Assembly (NCBI GenBank): GCA_021811745.1
Contig: JAJZNH010000588.1
Coordinates: 1 to 5,437, forward strand
Direction: 5' to 3'
DNA from: Acidobacteriota bacterium
Lineage (GTDB): Bacteria; Acidobacteriota; Terriglobia; Terriglobales; Acidobacteriaceae
Length of the DNA: 5,437 bases
The position numbers and the translations under genes are program-made. This document shows positions 5,339 through 5,437 of this stretch, in pieces. Below the pieces are notes generated by a model. That model did not search any database and had not been told where the DNA came from. It was given only the letters and a program-made list of their open reading frames with translations. How positions within the stretch are numbered: the stretch's first letter is position 1; each line of letters opens with the position of its first letter.

Positions 5339-5437
5339 CTACTTGTGACGTCCTCCGCCATGTCCGGAGCTTCCAGCGGTCGCAATGCAGATGTCGATGT
5401 AGGTCAGATCGTTGGTTTTGTCTACCCACGGCAGATA
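5339..5437 (-). CDS. Possible C-terminal end of an unidentified minus-strand gene
   Basis: The minus strand is open from the window edge to a TAG at 5341-5339, giving 32 codons that end ...ICIATAGSSGHGGGRHK. I do not recognise the protein. The Gly/Ser/His-rich end would suit a flexible tail. Third codon positions are richer in G/C than in the opposite-strand reading, which is in favour of coding. Against it, 32 codons is short enough to be open by chance, and the plus strand is also open here from ATG 5360. If real, the gene converges on the mazG operon. Confidence 0.35.
   Translation of the reverse strand, partial: YLPWVDKTNDLTYIDICIATAGSSGHGGGRHK

Noticed and set aside
5133..5429. 98-codon minus-strand frame across the palindrome cluster.
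   Set aside because: Translation is low-quality and runs through several strong inverted repeats; the alternative frame ending at 5339 is more gene-like.

Overview
The window is GC-rich bacterial chromosomal DNA with compact, intact housekeeping-type genes and no sign of phage, plasmid, insertion sequence, CRISPR array, rRNA or tRNA. The gene set and order best suit a member of the Acidobacteriota (Terriglobia/Acidobacteriaceae type): a secreted Gln/Asn-rich TPR protein, a PilD-type prepilin peptidase, MazG, a GNAT acyltransferase of the COG3375 type, and an o-succinylbenzoate synthase/N-acylamino acid racemase-like enolase. This placement is an inference from gene content and style; no taxonomic marker is present.

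Layout, left to right. (1) 31-801, plus: an exported protein with a long disordered linker and two C-terminal TPR units. (2) 802-1038: a convergent gap with no convincing gene or terminator. (3) 1039-1965, minus: prepilin peptidase (aspartic protease family A24) with both catalytic Asp residues and the CxxC...CxxC pair. (4) 1966-2081: a short divergent promoter region. The peptidase start has no Shine-Dalgarno and a TATACT box only 11 bases upstream, so its mRNA may be nearly leaderless. (5) 2082-5028, plus: a tightly packed three-gene operon, mazG - GNAT acyltransferase - enolase-superfamily OSBS/NSAR. Both junctions are 4-base ATGA overlaps, so translation is probably coupled. (6) 5060-5088: a rho-independent-type terminator closing the operon. 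(7) About 5200-5321: a dense run of palindromes resembling a REP-like intergenic element. (8) 5339-5437, minus: possibly the last 32 codons of a gene entering from the right.

Functionally, MazG hydrolyses non-canonical or surplus nucleoside triphosphates. The other two operon genes form a pair that recalls the Geobacillus arrangement, where a GNAT succinyltransferase and an N-succinylamino acid racemase act with a desuccinylase to convert D- to L-amino acids. The enolase could equally be the MenC step of menaquinone synthesis, and sequence alone does not decide. The prepilin peptidase serves type IV pili or type II secretion encoded elsewhere.

I see no clearly new system here. The points most worth a second look are the acyltransferase/racemase pair, the palindrome cluster after the operon and the possibly leaderless prepilin peptidase start.
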